A DNA stretch of 64,000 bases, from assembly GCF_018688095.1 (NCBI RefSeq), contig NZ_CP061311.1, positions 1,052,861-1,116,860 on the forward strand, read 5' to 3'. The position numbers and the translations under genes were made by a program. Positions 52,925-61,453 of the stretch are shown here, one piece after another. This DNA is from Polynucleobacter sp. AP-Titi-500A-B4 (lineage in GTDB: Bacteria > Pseudomonadota > Gammaproteobacteria > Burkholderiales > Burkholderiaceae). How positions within the stretch are numbered: the stretch's first letter is position 1; every line of letters starts with the position of its first letter. Below the pieces are notes generated by a model that saw only the letters and a program-made list of their open reading frames with translations, was not told the origin of the DNA and made no database searches.

Positions 52925-55408
52925 TTAGGCCTCTCGCAGGCACTCCACGGCAGTAGCACCTTGAATGCGATTCTGAAAGCGATATCCTGCAACTAAGGAT
53001 GCCGTTACACCAAAGGCAAGCCCCATCAATATTGATTGAGTAAAGGCATTAAATTCAATTTCCATGACATAACGACCTAGGGCCCATGCTGCAACACCAG
53101 AAGCAATTCCAGCTAATAAGCCCGCAGTAAGACCAATGACCAGTAATTCAATTCTGGCGATTTGCGTCAATACACTGCGAGATGCACCCATGGCCTTTAA
53201 CAAAGCAGCATTTCTAAAGCGTTCATCTTGGGTTGCCGCAATCGCAGCAATCAACACCAAAATGGCAGCAATGATAGTAAAGGCAAATAGCAAACCTAGG
53301 GCTGCCGATAACTTATTAAGCACTTCCTGAATTTGCTGCAATGAGGCCGATACATCCACCAGAGTCAGATTTGGATAAGCTTGGCTTAACTCAAAATCTA
53401 AAGCCTCCTTATTTGGATTTTGATAGTAAGAAGTAATCCAAGACTGCGGCATCTTACTTAATTGCGATGGTGGCATGATCACAAAGAAGTTCACGCGCAT
53501 CGATCCCCAATCTAACTTACGCAATGAGGTAATGGGGGCGCTAACCTTCTCCCCGGCCACCTCAAAAGTAATTTGATCACCCAACTTCAGCTTGAGGGTC
53601 TTGGCTATACCAGTCTCCATGGAGACTTGTGGACTATCTCCTGCAAACCATTGCCCAGAAACAATTCGATTACCTAAAGGCAATTGCTCTGTATAGGAGA
53701 GATTAAATTCGCGATCAATTAGGCGCTTGGCATTTTCCTCGGAATAATTTGCCGATGAGATATCTCGACCATTAAGCTCAACTAAGCGCCCCCTGATCAT
53801 GGGATAGAACTCAGGTTTTGAGACGCCGCCAGATTCCAGTGCTTTAGTAATGTCCGCCTTTTGGTCTCCCTGTATATTGATCATGAAGCGGTTTGGGGCA
53901 TCAGGTGGAATATTGCCTTGCCAGGCGCTTAATAAATCCTGGCGCAATAAGAGAATCATGAGAATGGCCATGATGGCAATTCCGAGAGCAGCAATCTGCA
54001 TCACTGCAAATCCAGACCTACGACTCATGGCATTGATGGTGAAATGTAATGCAAAGTTTTTTGTGCTCAATTGCGAAAGAAGCGCTAAGAATAAGCGCGC
54101 AAATGTGGAGAACAAGATAATTGCACCAGCAAAACTTAGTCCAACCCAAAGCGCCAGCTTCCAATCCCGCGCAGCAACCCAAATGAGAATCCCGCAACAG
54201 ATAACCGCCAATAAAGTCACCCATGCAGTAGCTAATGTAGCCATCTCAAATTCTTTTCGAATTAAGCGCATCGGTGAAACCTTTGCCAAACTGAGCAGCG
54301 GTGGCCCAGCGAATCCAAAGAGCAAAAACCAAGTAAACAAAATACTCCATAGAACAGGAGCAATAGAGATCGTAGGTAAATTTCCTACCAAGAGATTGCC
54401 CAATAGGCCTGTGAGCAACTCTTGAACAAGATAGCCTAAGCATGACCCCGCGATGGCTGCAATAACGCCAAGCATTAATAATGTCTTAACTTGTTTTTTG
54501 AGTATTACCCCTCTAGTAGCACCAAAACACTTTAATGCCGCACAGGCATCAGCCTGTCCAACCATATAGCGTCTTGCTGATAATGCGATCGCTACAGCGG
54601 CAATCATGGCAGTGAGTAAAGCAATCAGGGATAAAAACTGCTCTGCCCTTTCTAAAGTTTTCCGCATCGCCGGTTGCGCATTGTCTAAGGACTCAATTCG
54701 TAGTCCGCGCAAATTTTGTGCTTCGATATAGCGATTAGCCCACTGTTGATATGCGGCGATACGATCATCGGGACCCGCTAACAACAATCGATAGGTCACT
54801 CGACTACCAAGACCGATTAAGCCCGTCGATTTGAGGTCATCCAAGCTCATCATGACGCGAGGTGCAAAATTCATAAAGCCTGCGCCTCGATCTAGCTCGC
54901 GTTTTAAGACTCCTGCTATGACAAACTGGCGATCGCCTAAGCGCAAAGAATCGCCAAGCTTGGCATGTAAATTATTTAATAAAGCCGGCTCTACATAAAC
55001 AGAGCCGCTAGCAGGTGTTGTTGATTGATATTGTGAATTATCTTGCTCTACTTGCAAGGATCCCCGCAAAGGATATTCAGCACTTACCGCTTTGAGAGAG
55101 GCCAACTTACTGTAAGTACCGACAGTAGCCATGCTGGGAAATACAACTGTTTGTGCAGTCTGCAGCTGTTGGCTTTGAGCCTGCTCAATCAATTGCTCTG
55201 GTAAAGGGTGATCGGCAGCAATCAATAAGTCTGAAGCGAGTAGCTGCCGAGCATCAAATTCAAATGCTCGATGCATCCGGTCTGCCAAAAAGCTGACACT
55301 AGTCAGTGCACTCACCGAAACGATGAGCGCTACCAGTAACCACTTCAGCTCTTTTGAGCGAAGATCTTGCTGCAAGCTTCTCAAGAAGCTATTGAAGAAA
55401 GGAATCAA
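52925..55408 (-). CDS. Large ABC transporter permease, FtsX/YbbP type
   Basis: An 827-residue membrane protein with two FtsX-type four-helix modules (about 250-460 and 690-820), an N-terminal anchor helix and two large periplasmic MacB-like domains. It shows FGATRGVILKKQVKTLLMLGVIAAIAG, and AALLKAMGASRSVLTQIARIELLVIGL near the end, both typical coupling helices of YbbP-like permeases. Its partner ATPase (YbbA/LolD type) is not beside it in this window. Its start overlaps the SDR stop by four bases (ATGA). Likely role: extraction or export of an envelope substrate, which cannot be named. Confidence 0.85.
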   Translation of the reverse strand: MIPFFNSFLRSLQQDLRSKELKWLLVALIVSVSALTSVSFLADRMHRAFEFDARQLLASDLLIAADHPLPEQLIEQAQSQQLQTAQTVVFPSMATVGTYSKLASLKAVSAEYPLRGSLQVEQDNSQYQSTTPASGSVYVEPALLNNLHAKLGDSLRLGDRQFVIAGVLKRELDRGAGFMNFAPRVMMSLDDLKSTGLIGLGSRVTYRLLLAGPDDRIAAYQQWANRYIEAQNLRGLRIESLDNAQPAMRKTLERAEQFLSLIALLTAMIAAVAIALSARRYMVGQADACAALKCFGATRGVILKKQVKTLLMLGVIAAIAGSCLGYLVQELLTGLLGNLLVGNLPTISIAPVLWSILFTWFLLFGFAGPPLLSLAKVSPMRLIRKEFEMATLATAWVTLLAVICCGILIWVAARDWKLALWVGLSFAGAIILFSTFARLFLALLSQLSTKNFALHFTINAMSRRSGFAVMQIAALGIAIMAILMILLLRQDLLSAWQGNIPPDAPNRFMINIQGDQKADITKALESGGVSKPEFYPMIRGRLVELNGRDISSANYSEENAKRLIDREFNLSYTEQLPLGNRIVSGQWFAGDSPQVSMETGIAKTLKLKLGDQITFEVAGEKVSAPITSLRKLDWGSMRVNFFVIMPPSQLSKMPQSWITSYYQNPNKEALDFELSQAYPNLTLVDVSASLQQIQEVLNKLSAALGLLFAFTIIAAILVLIAAIAATQDERFRNAALLKAMGASRSVLTQIARIELLVIGLTAGLLAGIASGVAAWALGRYVMEIEFNAFTQSILMGLAFGVTASLVAGYRFQNRIQGATAVECLREA

Positions 55409-56190
55409 ATTGCCTGAATCTGGCCGCCATCAATCCGCATGACAGTACCAGTAATAAAAGAAGCGTTCTGGCTAGCTAAAAATGCAGCTGCATCCCCATA
55501 CTCTTGTGGATCACCATAGCGCCCCATCGGAATTTGTCGCAAGCTCGCTTTAACCACCTCTTCATAGGAAGTCGCTTCACGTTTTGCCCTAGCCTCATCC
55601 AACTGGCGCAAACGATCAGTAGCAACACGACCAGGCATGATCACGTTAACAGTAATACCCTCGCTAGCCACTTCTGCGGCCAAGGTTTTAGACCAAGCCA
55701 ATAAGGCGGCACGCAATGTATTAGAAATCGCGAGGTTCTTAATGGGAGCAATTGCCCCTGAGGTTGTGCTCGTGATAATGCGACCCCACTTACGCTGACG
55801 CATTCCTGGTAGAACACGATCAGTAATAGCAATCAATGACAACACCATGTCGTTAAAACTCTTTTGCCAAAGCGCTGGGTCTTGACCAGCAGCAGGCGTT
55901 GGAGGAGGTCCACCAGTGTTATTAATCAAGATATCGATGGGGCCAAGCTCTTTTTCTACTTTAGAAACCAAGGTATCGATTACGGAAGAATCAGACAAGT
56001 CCCAATTTAGTGCCATAGCAACGCCGCCGGCAGCCTCAATCAACTCAACAGACTTTTGCAATCCCTCAGGACTGCGTCCTGTAACTGCAACCTTTACGCC
56101 TTCACGAGCAAGAGATACCGCCATGGCTTGACCTAAGCCACGACTGGAAGCCATTACTAAAGCAACTTTACCTTTGATACCTAAATCCAT
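55405..56190 (-). CDS. SDR family oxidoreductase lacking the canonical Tyr-Lys pair
   Basis: A 261-residue short-chain dehydrogenase-like protein. The nucleotide motif is present (KVALVMASSRGLGQAMAVSLA, an altered TGxxxGxG), as are NNTGGPPPTPA, IITSTTSGAIAP and MPGRVATDRLRQLDEARAK, and the C-terminal GTVMRIDGGQIQAI. At the catalytic site the expected YxxxK is replaced by SNTLR, so Tyr is Ser/Asn and Lys is Arg. I recall FabG-like paralogues with similar motifs, so the protein may be a distinct subclass rather than a broken gene. Coupled to the permease by a four-base overlap. Confidence 0.85.
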   Translation of the reverse strand: MDLGIKGKVALVMASSRGLGQAMAVSLAREGVKVAVTGRSPEGLQKSVELIEAAGGVAMALNWDLSDSSVIDTLVSKVEKELGPIDILINNTGGPPPTPAAGQDPALWQKSFNDMVLSLIAITDRVLPGMRQRKWGRIITSTTSGAIAPIKNLAISNTLRAALLAWSKTLAAEVASEGITVNVIMPGRVATDRLRQLDEARAKREATSYEEVVKASLRQIPMGRYGDPQEYGDAAAFLASQNASFITGTVMRIDGGQIQAI

Positions 56191-56229
56191 ACTGCCTCCA
56201 CCTCTGATATTTTTTTATGATTGATCTTG

Positions 56230-57219
56230 TTAATCCAGAACCAATTTTTGCTTGGCAACCACTTCTTTGTAAACCATGTACTCAGCTTTAATCTCTTTCG
56301 CGAAAGCTTCTGGTCCATTGACGTTAATGATAGAACCGGTATCTTCAATGCGTTTTTTTACAGCAGGATCATTGGTAACGACTTTTAGTGCGGCGTAATA
56401 CTTATCGACCACATCCTTAGGCATGCCTACGGGTCCTAAAAATCCGTAGTACGCCATGCGATTGACTGGAGCTAGGCCAACTTCAGAAAAAGTTGGAACA
56501 TTTGGCAATTGCGCTAGACGCTTTGGCGCTGCAACCACAATCGGAACAAGCTTACCGTCTTTAATGAATGGCAATGAAGAAGGCAAGTTATCAAAAATCA
56601 TTGAAACTTGACCGCCAACAGTATCAGCCAATGCTGGCCCTGCTCCACGATACGGAATGTGGACAATAAATACGCCCGTCAAACTTTTAAATAATTCTGT
56701 TTGAAGGTGGCCTATACCACCTGTACCAGAGCTGGAATAAGAATACTTACCTGGATTAGCTTTTAAGACTTCCATAAAGGTCTTAAAGTCTTTTGCTGGA
56801 AATGCTGGATTTACGGCAATGATGTTTGGTGTTGCAGCGATATTACTAATGGGCGTGAAATCTGTGATCGGATCATAACCAATCTTTGGATTGATTGCAG
56901 GATTAGCTGCGGTAGTCGATACCGTTGCCATACCAATCGTATAACCATCTTTAGGAGCACGCATCACTTCAAGGGCACCTACAGAACCACCGCCCCCCGC
57001 TTTGTTCTCGACAATAACAGGCTGCCCCAATTGACGGCCTAGCGCATCACCTACGGCACGCGCAATGATGTCTGTACTGCCGCCAGGAGCAAAAGGTACG
57101 ATTAAGCGAATGGGCTTAGTTGGAAAATTTTGTGCTTGCACGACCGAGACTAAACCCACGCTCAGTAAAAGTCCCGTAAATACGCCACTAATTATGGTTC
57201 TAGAAAAAAACAATTTCAT
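56230..57219 (-). CDS. Bug-family (tripartite tricarboxylate transporter) periplasmic binding protein
   Basis: A 329-residue receptor with a Sec signal peptide ending near VSVVQAQN. The mature part begins FPTKPIRLIVPFAPGGSTDIIARAV, then VIVENKAGGGGSVGALEVMRAPKDGYT and YSSSGTGGIGHLQTELF, standard Bug features. The frame is open upstream to 57381, but that extension overlaps the lipoprotein gene; the ATG at 57219 begins the signal peptide and is four bases after the lipoprotein stop. No TctA/TctB partner is present. Being tied to a lipid-transport operon is unusual for this family. Confidence 0.9.
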   Translation of the reverse strand: MKLFFSRTIISGVFTGLLLSVGLVSVVQAQNFPTKPIRLIVPFAPGGSTDIIARAVGDALGRQLGQPVIVENKAGGGGSVGALEVMRAPKDGYTIGMATVSTTAANPAINPKIGYDPITDFTPISNIAATPNIIAVNPAFPAKDFKTFMEVLKANPGKYSYSSSGTGGIGHLQTELFKSLTGVFIVHIPYRGAGPALADTVGGQVSMIFDNLPSSLPFIKDGKLVPIVVAAPKRLAQLPNVPTFSEVGLAPVNRMAYYGFLGPVGMPKDVVDKYYAALKVVTNDPAVKKRIEDTGSIINVNGPEAFAKEIKAEYMVYKEVVAKQKLVLD

Positions 57220-57223
57220 CAGA

Positions 57224-57850
57224 TTACTGCCCCATAGGCTTCGGTAAATTACCAGCATATTTATAAAGCTGCTCTTCGTATTGCTTAAAGATTTCAGCAA
57301 GAGCTTGTTGCTGACCTGAGACAAGCGCCTCAGGCGTATTGTCTTTAAGCGCAACTCGCTTGGTGTAGCGATTTGCACCAATCAAAGGATTACCTTTGCC
57401 AGCATTGGTGACAGTGAGGAAGAACTCAACACTGACAACTGCTTCTGGTTTGACACGATAGTCGCCATAAAAGTCGCTCACAGTTGCTTGCAGAGTGTAA
57501 TAAGCAAAGAAGCTGGAGTTCAGACCCACTGTTGCAGAAAAGATTCCAGCTTTATTCAGCCATTCACGTTCTGAGTTAGCAATCATCTCTGATGGGATTG
57601 CTGAATAGACGTTATAAAAATCTTTTTCGTAACGCTGGTCTGAGAGGCGATAAACCAAAGATTTGCCATCAAAAGGTGGTGCAACACTAACAGTGCCCAC
57701 TTTTAACCAAAAGTCGGAGCGCACTTTAAGGGGCGCTCCGGTTCGCTCTGGTGCAACCATCCAGCTAGCTGGCGTTACTGGCGCACGGCTTGGCAAAGAA
57801 CACGCCATCAAGGCGCTAGCAATCGCGAATGAAAGTAAATATTTAATCAT
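57224..57850 (-). CDS. PqiC-like/ABC-type transport auxiliary lipoprotein
   Basis: A 208-residue lipoprotein with lipobox LMAC (Cys17). The mature domain contains RSDFWLKVGTVSVAPPFDGKSLVYRLSDQRYEKDFYNVY, cited here as FDGKSLVYRLSDQRYEKDFY, matching the ABC_trans_aux/PqiC family that docks at the outer membrane end of MCE transport systems. It starts by overlapping the MCE gene by four bases and lies third from the end of the transporter run. Role inferred from family and context. Confidence 0.82.
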   Translation of the reverse strand: MIKYLLSFAIASALMACSLPSRAPVTPASWMVAPERTGAPLKVRSDFWLKVGTVSVAPPFDGKSLVYRLSDQRYEKDFYNVYSAIPSEMIANSEREWLNKAGIFSATVGLNSSFFAYYTLQATVSDFYGDYRVKPEAVVSVEFFLTVTNAGKGNPLIGANRYTKRVALKDNTPEALVSGQQQALAEIFKQYEEQLYKYAGNLPKPMGQ

Positions 57851-58779
57851 TTAGTAGCTCCTGATGGCGCTTGAGAGCCATTCATCGGTGGCGTAATTTT
57901 TGGAGGCGGTTCACCCCAAATTAAACTGGATGGTGATTGACTTGCAATGCGACTAAATTCGTTCAGTTGCTCGCTGGTTTGTTTGAGATTCTCAATTGTT
58001 AGCTGAGTATCCCCTTGAATACTGGTAATTGTTTGACGCAAAGCAACCATAGAGCCCACCAATTCACGCATCAGAATACTGAGCTCTTCTTTATCTGTGA
58101 CCTTTGCGATACGCTCAAGAATGACGTTCATATCCTTTACAGAATTAATGAGTCCTTGGTTGCCCTTGCCATCTCCCGCCATCAAAGAGTTGAGGTTTCC
58201 GAGCAGCGTATCAAATTTCTTCTGAGTACCATCAATGTTAATTTGGTTCATGCCATCGATTAGCTTTTGAATGCCTTCAATAATTTGATCTGCCTGGTTT
58301 GGCAAAGAAGGAATAACAGGATATTTCGGCCTCCACTCATAGGGCAAAGGTGGATAGGCTTGCGCAACTGGCGTGAAATTAAATTCAATGTAGTTCACGC
58401 CGGTAATACCCTGTGACTTGACCTGAGCGCGTAGGTTATTTTTAACAAACTCTTGAATGAGCTCCTCGTTAACGGTTTCACCGAGGATCTGCATACGCAC
58501 TACAACATACTGCTTACGATCATGAAAAGGGATATTGTCTTCATAGATATCTCCAGATAAGCCAATAAAGGTAACTTGGCCAATCTTCACCCCCCTAAAT
58601 CTAACAGAGGCTCCCGTATCTAAGCCCGTTACCGATTGCTTGATATAGGTCTCAATCATGAATGATTTTTTAAATAATTGGCCAGAGCCAAAAATCAATA
58701 TCACAGCAATGAGAACACCGATGGCGCCCAGTACAAAAACGCCTAAGCGGAAATAATTTGGATTGGAGTTATTACTCAT
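57847..58779 (-). CDS. MCE-domain lipid transport protein (MlaD-like)
   Basis: A 310-residue inner-membrane-anchored protein. One N-terminal helix (YFRLGVFVLGAIGVLIAVILIFG) is followed by a single MCE domain (about 40-130, with SVTGLDTGASVRFRGVKIGQV and GVNYIEFNF) and a long predicted helical region to residue ~290. MCE proteins form hexameric rings that carry phospholipids across the periplasm. Its overlaps with the ATPase and lipoprotein genes (four bases each) fix it in the operon. Confidence 0.9.
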   Translation of the reverse strand: MSNNSNPNYFRLGVFVLGAIGVLIAVILIFGSGQLFKKSFMIETYIKQSVTGLDTGASVRFRGVKIGQVTFIGLSGDIYEDNIPFHDRKQYVVVRMQILGETVNEELIQEFVKNNLRAQVKSQGITGVNYIEFNFTPVAQAYPPLPYEWRPKYPVIPSLPNQADQIIEGIQKLIDGMNQINIDGTQKKFDTLLGNLNSLMAGDGKGNQGLINSVKDMNVILERIAKVTDKEELSILMRELVGSMVALRQTITSIQGDTQLTIENLKQTSEQLNEFSRIASQSPSSLIWGEPPPKITPPMNGSQAPSGATK

Positions 58780-59561
58780 GCTGCGTCCTTAGTCGTAATG
58801 CGATTAAAGAATTGATGCACGCGAGGATCGGTGCTGGTATCACGTAATACTTTTGGATCACCTTCGGCAATGATGCCCTTGGTAGTTTTATCGAGCATGA
58901 TCACTTTGTCTGCAATGGCATAGATGCTAGCGAGCTCATGCGACACAATCACAAAGGTAATGCCGAGGTTCTTCGATAAATCCACAATTGTCTGATCTAG
59001 ATCGGCTGAGGTAATCGGATCTAAACCGGCTGATGGCTCATCTAAGAAAAGAATCTTGGGATCAAGCGCCATTGCCCTAGCAATGGCCGCACGTTTTTGC
59101 ATACCGCCGCTAATCTCGCTAGGCATATAGGTCTCATAGGGCAAAAGACCCACTAGATCCAATTTGCAACGCGCTAGAAGATTCATTTGGTCTTGCGTTA
59201 ACTGGGTGTACTCTTGCATAAACAAGGTGACGTTATCTAGAAGGTTCATTGAACCAAATAAGGCGCCCTGTTGATACATCACCCCAAAGCTGGTCATGAT
59301 TTTTTGACGATCAGCCCCTTGTGCAGCGGTGATATTTTGACCTTCGATCAATACATCACCTGACAAAGGCTGATACAAGCCAAAGAGATTCTTCAGGAGA
59401 CTGGATTTACCACAGCCAGAGCCACCCAAAATTACAAAGATCTCGCCGTTATTAACTTTGAAGTTGAGATCCTTCATTAATACATTATTGCCATAACCAA
59501 CGGTCAGATTCTGAACATCAATGGCGTATGGGCTAGCTGGCGTGGTCACTGGTGTATTCAT
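58776..59561 (-). CDS. ABC transporter ATP-binding protein, MlaF-like
   Basis: A 261-residue ATPase with Walker A GGSGCGKSS, Q-loop MYQQGALFGSM, signature SGGMQKRAAIARAM, Walker B KILFLDEPSAGLDP and H-loop VIVSHELAS. The MlaF style SGGMQKR signature indicates lipid transport of the Mla type. It overlaps the MCE gene by four bases and the permease gene by one base. Confidence 0.93.
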   Translation of the reverse strand: MNTPVTTPASPYAIDVQNLTVGYGNNVLMKDLNFKVNNGEIFVILGGSGCGKSSLLKNLFGLYQPLSGDVLIEGQNITAAQGADRQKIMTSFGVMYQQGALFGSMNLLDNVTLFMQEYTQLTQDQMNLLARCKLDLVGLLPYETYMPSEISGGMQKRAAIARAMALDPKILFLDEPSAGLDPITSADLDQTIVDLSKNLGITFVIVSHELASIYAIADKVIMLDKTTKGIIAEGDPKVLRDTSTDPRVHQFFNRITTKDAA

Positions 59562-60751
59562 CAGAAACCTGTCTTATAAGAGATCACAGCAAAGATACCA
59601 TCGACAATCACAATCATCACGATGCTGCTCACGACAGCGCGCGTTGCAGAGATACCTACAGCAGCAGCACCCGTGCCAGTCTGCATGCCTCGGAGACATC
59701 CCATTGCAGAAACCACCACTCCAAACATTGTCGCTTTAACTAGACCTGAAAGCACGTCTTCTACATCTACCGCACTGATCATGCCGTTATAGAAATTAAT
59801 AAATGGGATGCCATAAAGTAACATTGTCAGCATCGAGGCAATAATACTGACGATGTCGGCAAAGAGCGTCAAGATCGGTGCAACCAAAATACCGGCTAGC
59901 ACTCTAGGCACTACCAAGAATCGAATTGGGCTAAGTCCACCCGATACCAAGGCATCGACTTCGCTATTCACGGTCATGGTACCGATCTCTGCAGCAAAGG
60001 CTGCGGATGATCGACCCGCTAATAGAATCGCTGTGATCAATGGTCCCATCTCGCGCACGATGCCAAGCGCAGCCAATGGGCCCACAAAAGTAGTGGCGCC
60101 GAACTGCTTCATGCCAATAGCAGCCTGGAAGGAAAGGATCACGCCGATCAAAAAGGAAACTAATCCAATGATGGGTAAGGCTGCAATACCGGCCTCTACT
60201 GCTGCATTCACAAAGTCGCCCCAGCGTACTTGCTTTATATGACGAATAGACCAAGCTAAGTCTGCAGCCAAATGTCCAGCAAAGGAAATCAGTCCCTTAG
60301 CATCGTCTAGAAAATCTTGAGCAGCCATTCCAGTGCTGACAACGAAACTTTCTTTTGGTTTAACTGCCGGGGCTGGAAATAAATTACTAATCGGATCAAA
60401 TTCACGGAGCAATGGTTGATAGCGACTATCAAGCCCTTGCACTTCAAATTGAGCGCCTGCTTTTTGCTGTGCCTCTTCAATGCCAATTAAGAATGCAATG
60501 CCGGCACCATCTAATGAAGTGACCTTGGATGCATCAAAAACTAAGGAGGCATTTGCAAGATTACTTGCGGGAATCTTTGTTAACCAAGTATTTTGGGTAT
60601 CCCGAATCTGGGTCCAAACACCACCTAAGGTATAGGCATTAATCACGCCACTGAGATTAACTTTGGCATGGGAAGCGTCAATTTGTGACCAAACGGCCAC
60701 TGGGGCACTGGATGCAGGAGAAACAGCGGAAATAGTGTCAGAAACGCTCAT
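59561..60751 (-). CDS. MlaE-type lipid ABC permease with N-terminal STAS domain
   Basis: A 396-residue fusion. Residues ~20-125 form a STAS domain (DASKVTSLDGAGIAFLIGIEE), the type found as free MlaB in E. coli. The rest is a MlaE permease with GPLAALGIVREMGPLITAILLAGRSSAAFAAEIG, quoted here as REMGPLITAILLAGR, and GLVKATMFGVVVSAMGCLRG. The fusion removes the need for a separate mlaB. With the ATPase, MCE protein and lipoprotein it makes a complete transporter apart from a soluble MlaC carrier. It is the first gene of the run. Confidence 0.92.
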   Translation of the reverse strand: MSVSDTISAVSPASSAPVAVWSQIDASHAKVNLSGVINAYTLGGVWTQIRDTQNTWLTKIPASNLANASLVFDASKVTSLDGAGIAFLIGIEEAQQKAGAQFEVQGLDSRYQPLLREFDPISNLFPAPAVKPKESFVVSTGMAAQDFLDDAKGLISFAGHLAADLAWSIRHIKQVRWGDFVNAAVEAGIAALPIIGLVSFLIGVILSFQAAIGMKQFGATTFVGPLAALGIVREMGPLITAILLAGRSSAAFAAEIGTMTVNSEVDALVSGGLSPIRFLVVPRVLAGILVAPILTLFADIVSIIASMLTMLLYGIPFINFYNGMISAVDVEDVLSGLVKATMFGVVVSAMGCLRGMQTGTGAAAVGISATRAVVSSIVMIVIVDGIFAVISYKTGF

Positions 60752-60801
60752 AAGCAGACTATAAGGTATTCGGAAGAAACTCTCGTGAAATGCCTAAAAA
60801 A

Positions 60802-60831
60802 TGAAAAGGGCCCAGTTTTTCAACTAGGCCC
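60802..60831 (-). terminator. Intrinsic terminator downstream of tRNA-Arg
   Basis: GGGCC+AGTT (60808-60817, with one mismatch) pairs with AACT+GGCCC (60822-60831), loop TTTC. On the minus strand it is followed by TTTTCATTTTTT. It lies ten bases after the encoded CCA of tRNA-Arg and separates that transcript from the MlaE operon. Confidence 0.82.
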
Positions 60832-60840
60832 CATATAAGG

Positions 60841-60917
60841 TGGTGCGGCTGGCAGGAATTGAACCCACGACCCCTTGGTTCGTAGCCAAGTACTCTATCC
60901 AGCTGAGCTACAGCCGC
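60841..60917 (-). tRNA. tRNA-Arg(ACG)
   Basis: A 77-base tRNA with encoded CCA. The acceptor stem is GCGGCTG/CAGCCGC. The anticodon stem CTTGG/CCAAG holds CTACGAA, giving anticodon ACG (wobble A normally becomes inosine, reading CGU/CGC/CGA). The T-arm contains GGTTCAATTCC. It is divergent from greB. Confidence 0.97.
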
Positions 60918-60935
60918 AACAGCCATAATTATGCC

Positions 60936-61436
60936 ATGGAAGAGAAGAACTACATCACCCCGGCTGGTCACGAGCGGATCAAAGCTGAGCTTTTACAGCT
61001 CCTAAACCTTGATAGACCCGAGGTTGTGAAGGTAGTTCACTGGGCAGCAAGTAATGGCGACCGCTCCGAAAATGGTGACTATATCTATGGAAAAAAACGC
61101 TTACGGGAAATAGATCGACGCATTCGATTCCTCAATAAACGGCTCGAATTTGCCGTGGTGGTCGACAATTCTGCCCGAAAATCAGGCGATGCTAATGCCG
61201 AACAGATCTTCTTTGGGGCGACTGTCACCTACTCCCCGCTAGAGGGTAAAGATATAGGTAAAGAAATCACGATCACGATCGTGGGGGTAGACGAGGTTGA
61301 TTTAGAAAAAAATCATGTGAGCTGGGTCTCACCTATTGCTAAGGCTTTGATAAAGGCCAAATTGGGTGATTGTGTATCGATTCAAACACCCACAGGACCA
61401 AGCGAAATTGAAATCCTAGACGTGCAATATCTTTGA
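60936..61436 (+). CDS. greB: Transcription elongation factor GreB
   Basis: GreB rescues backtracked RNA polymerase by stimulating transcript cleavage. From the chosen ATG it has 166 residues: coiled-coil N-terminus with YITPAGHERIKAELLQLL and the acidic tip in AASNGDRSENGDYIYGKKRLREIDRR, then a C-terminal FKBP-like domain ending EIEILDVQYL. An upstream ATG-containing frame (60840) would run through the tRNA-Arg gene on the other strand and is not credible. It ends 17 bases before the convergent spoT stop. Confidence 0.93.
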   Translation: MEEKNYITPAGHERIKAELLQLLNLDRPEVVKVVHWAASNGDRSENGDYIYGKKRLREIDRRIRFLNKRLEFAVVVDNSARKSGDANAEQIFFGATVTYSPLEGKDIGKEITITIVGVDEVDLEKNHVSWVSPIAKALIKAKLGDCVSIQTPTGPSEIEILDVQYL

Positions 61437-61453
61437 AGTAGAAAGACGATAGA

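Noticed and set aside
57220..57381. An upstream extension of the Bug receptor inside the lipoprotein gene.
   Set aside because: It is a shadow frame of the lipoprotein; the signal peptide begins at 57219.
60840..60935. An N-terminal extension of greB reading through tRNA-Arg.
   Set aside because: It overlaps the tRNA on the opposite strand and does not match the GreB family; ATG 60936 gives the normal length.
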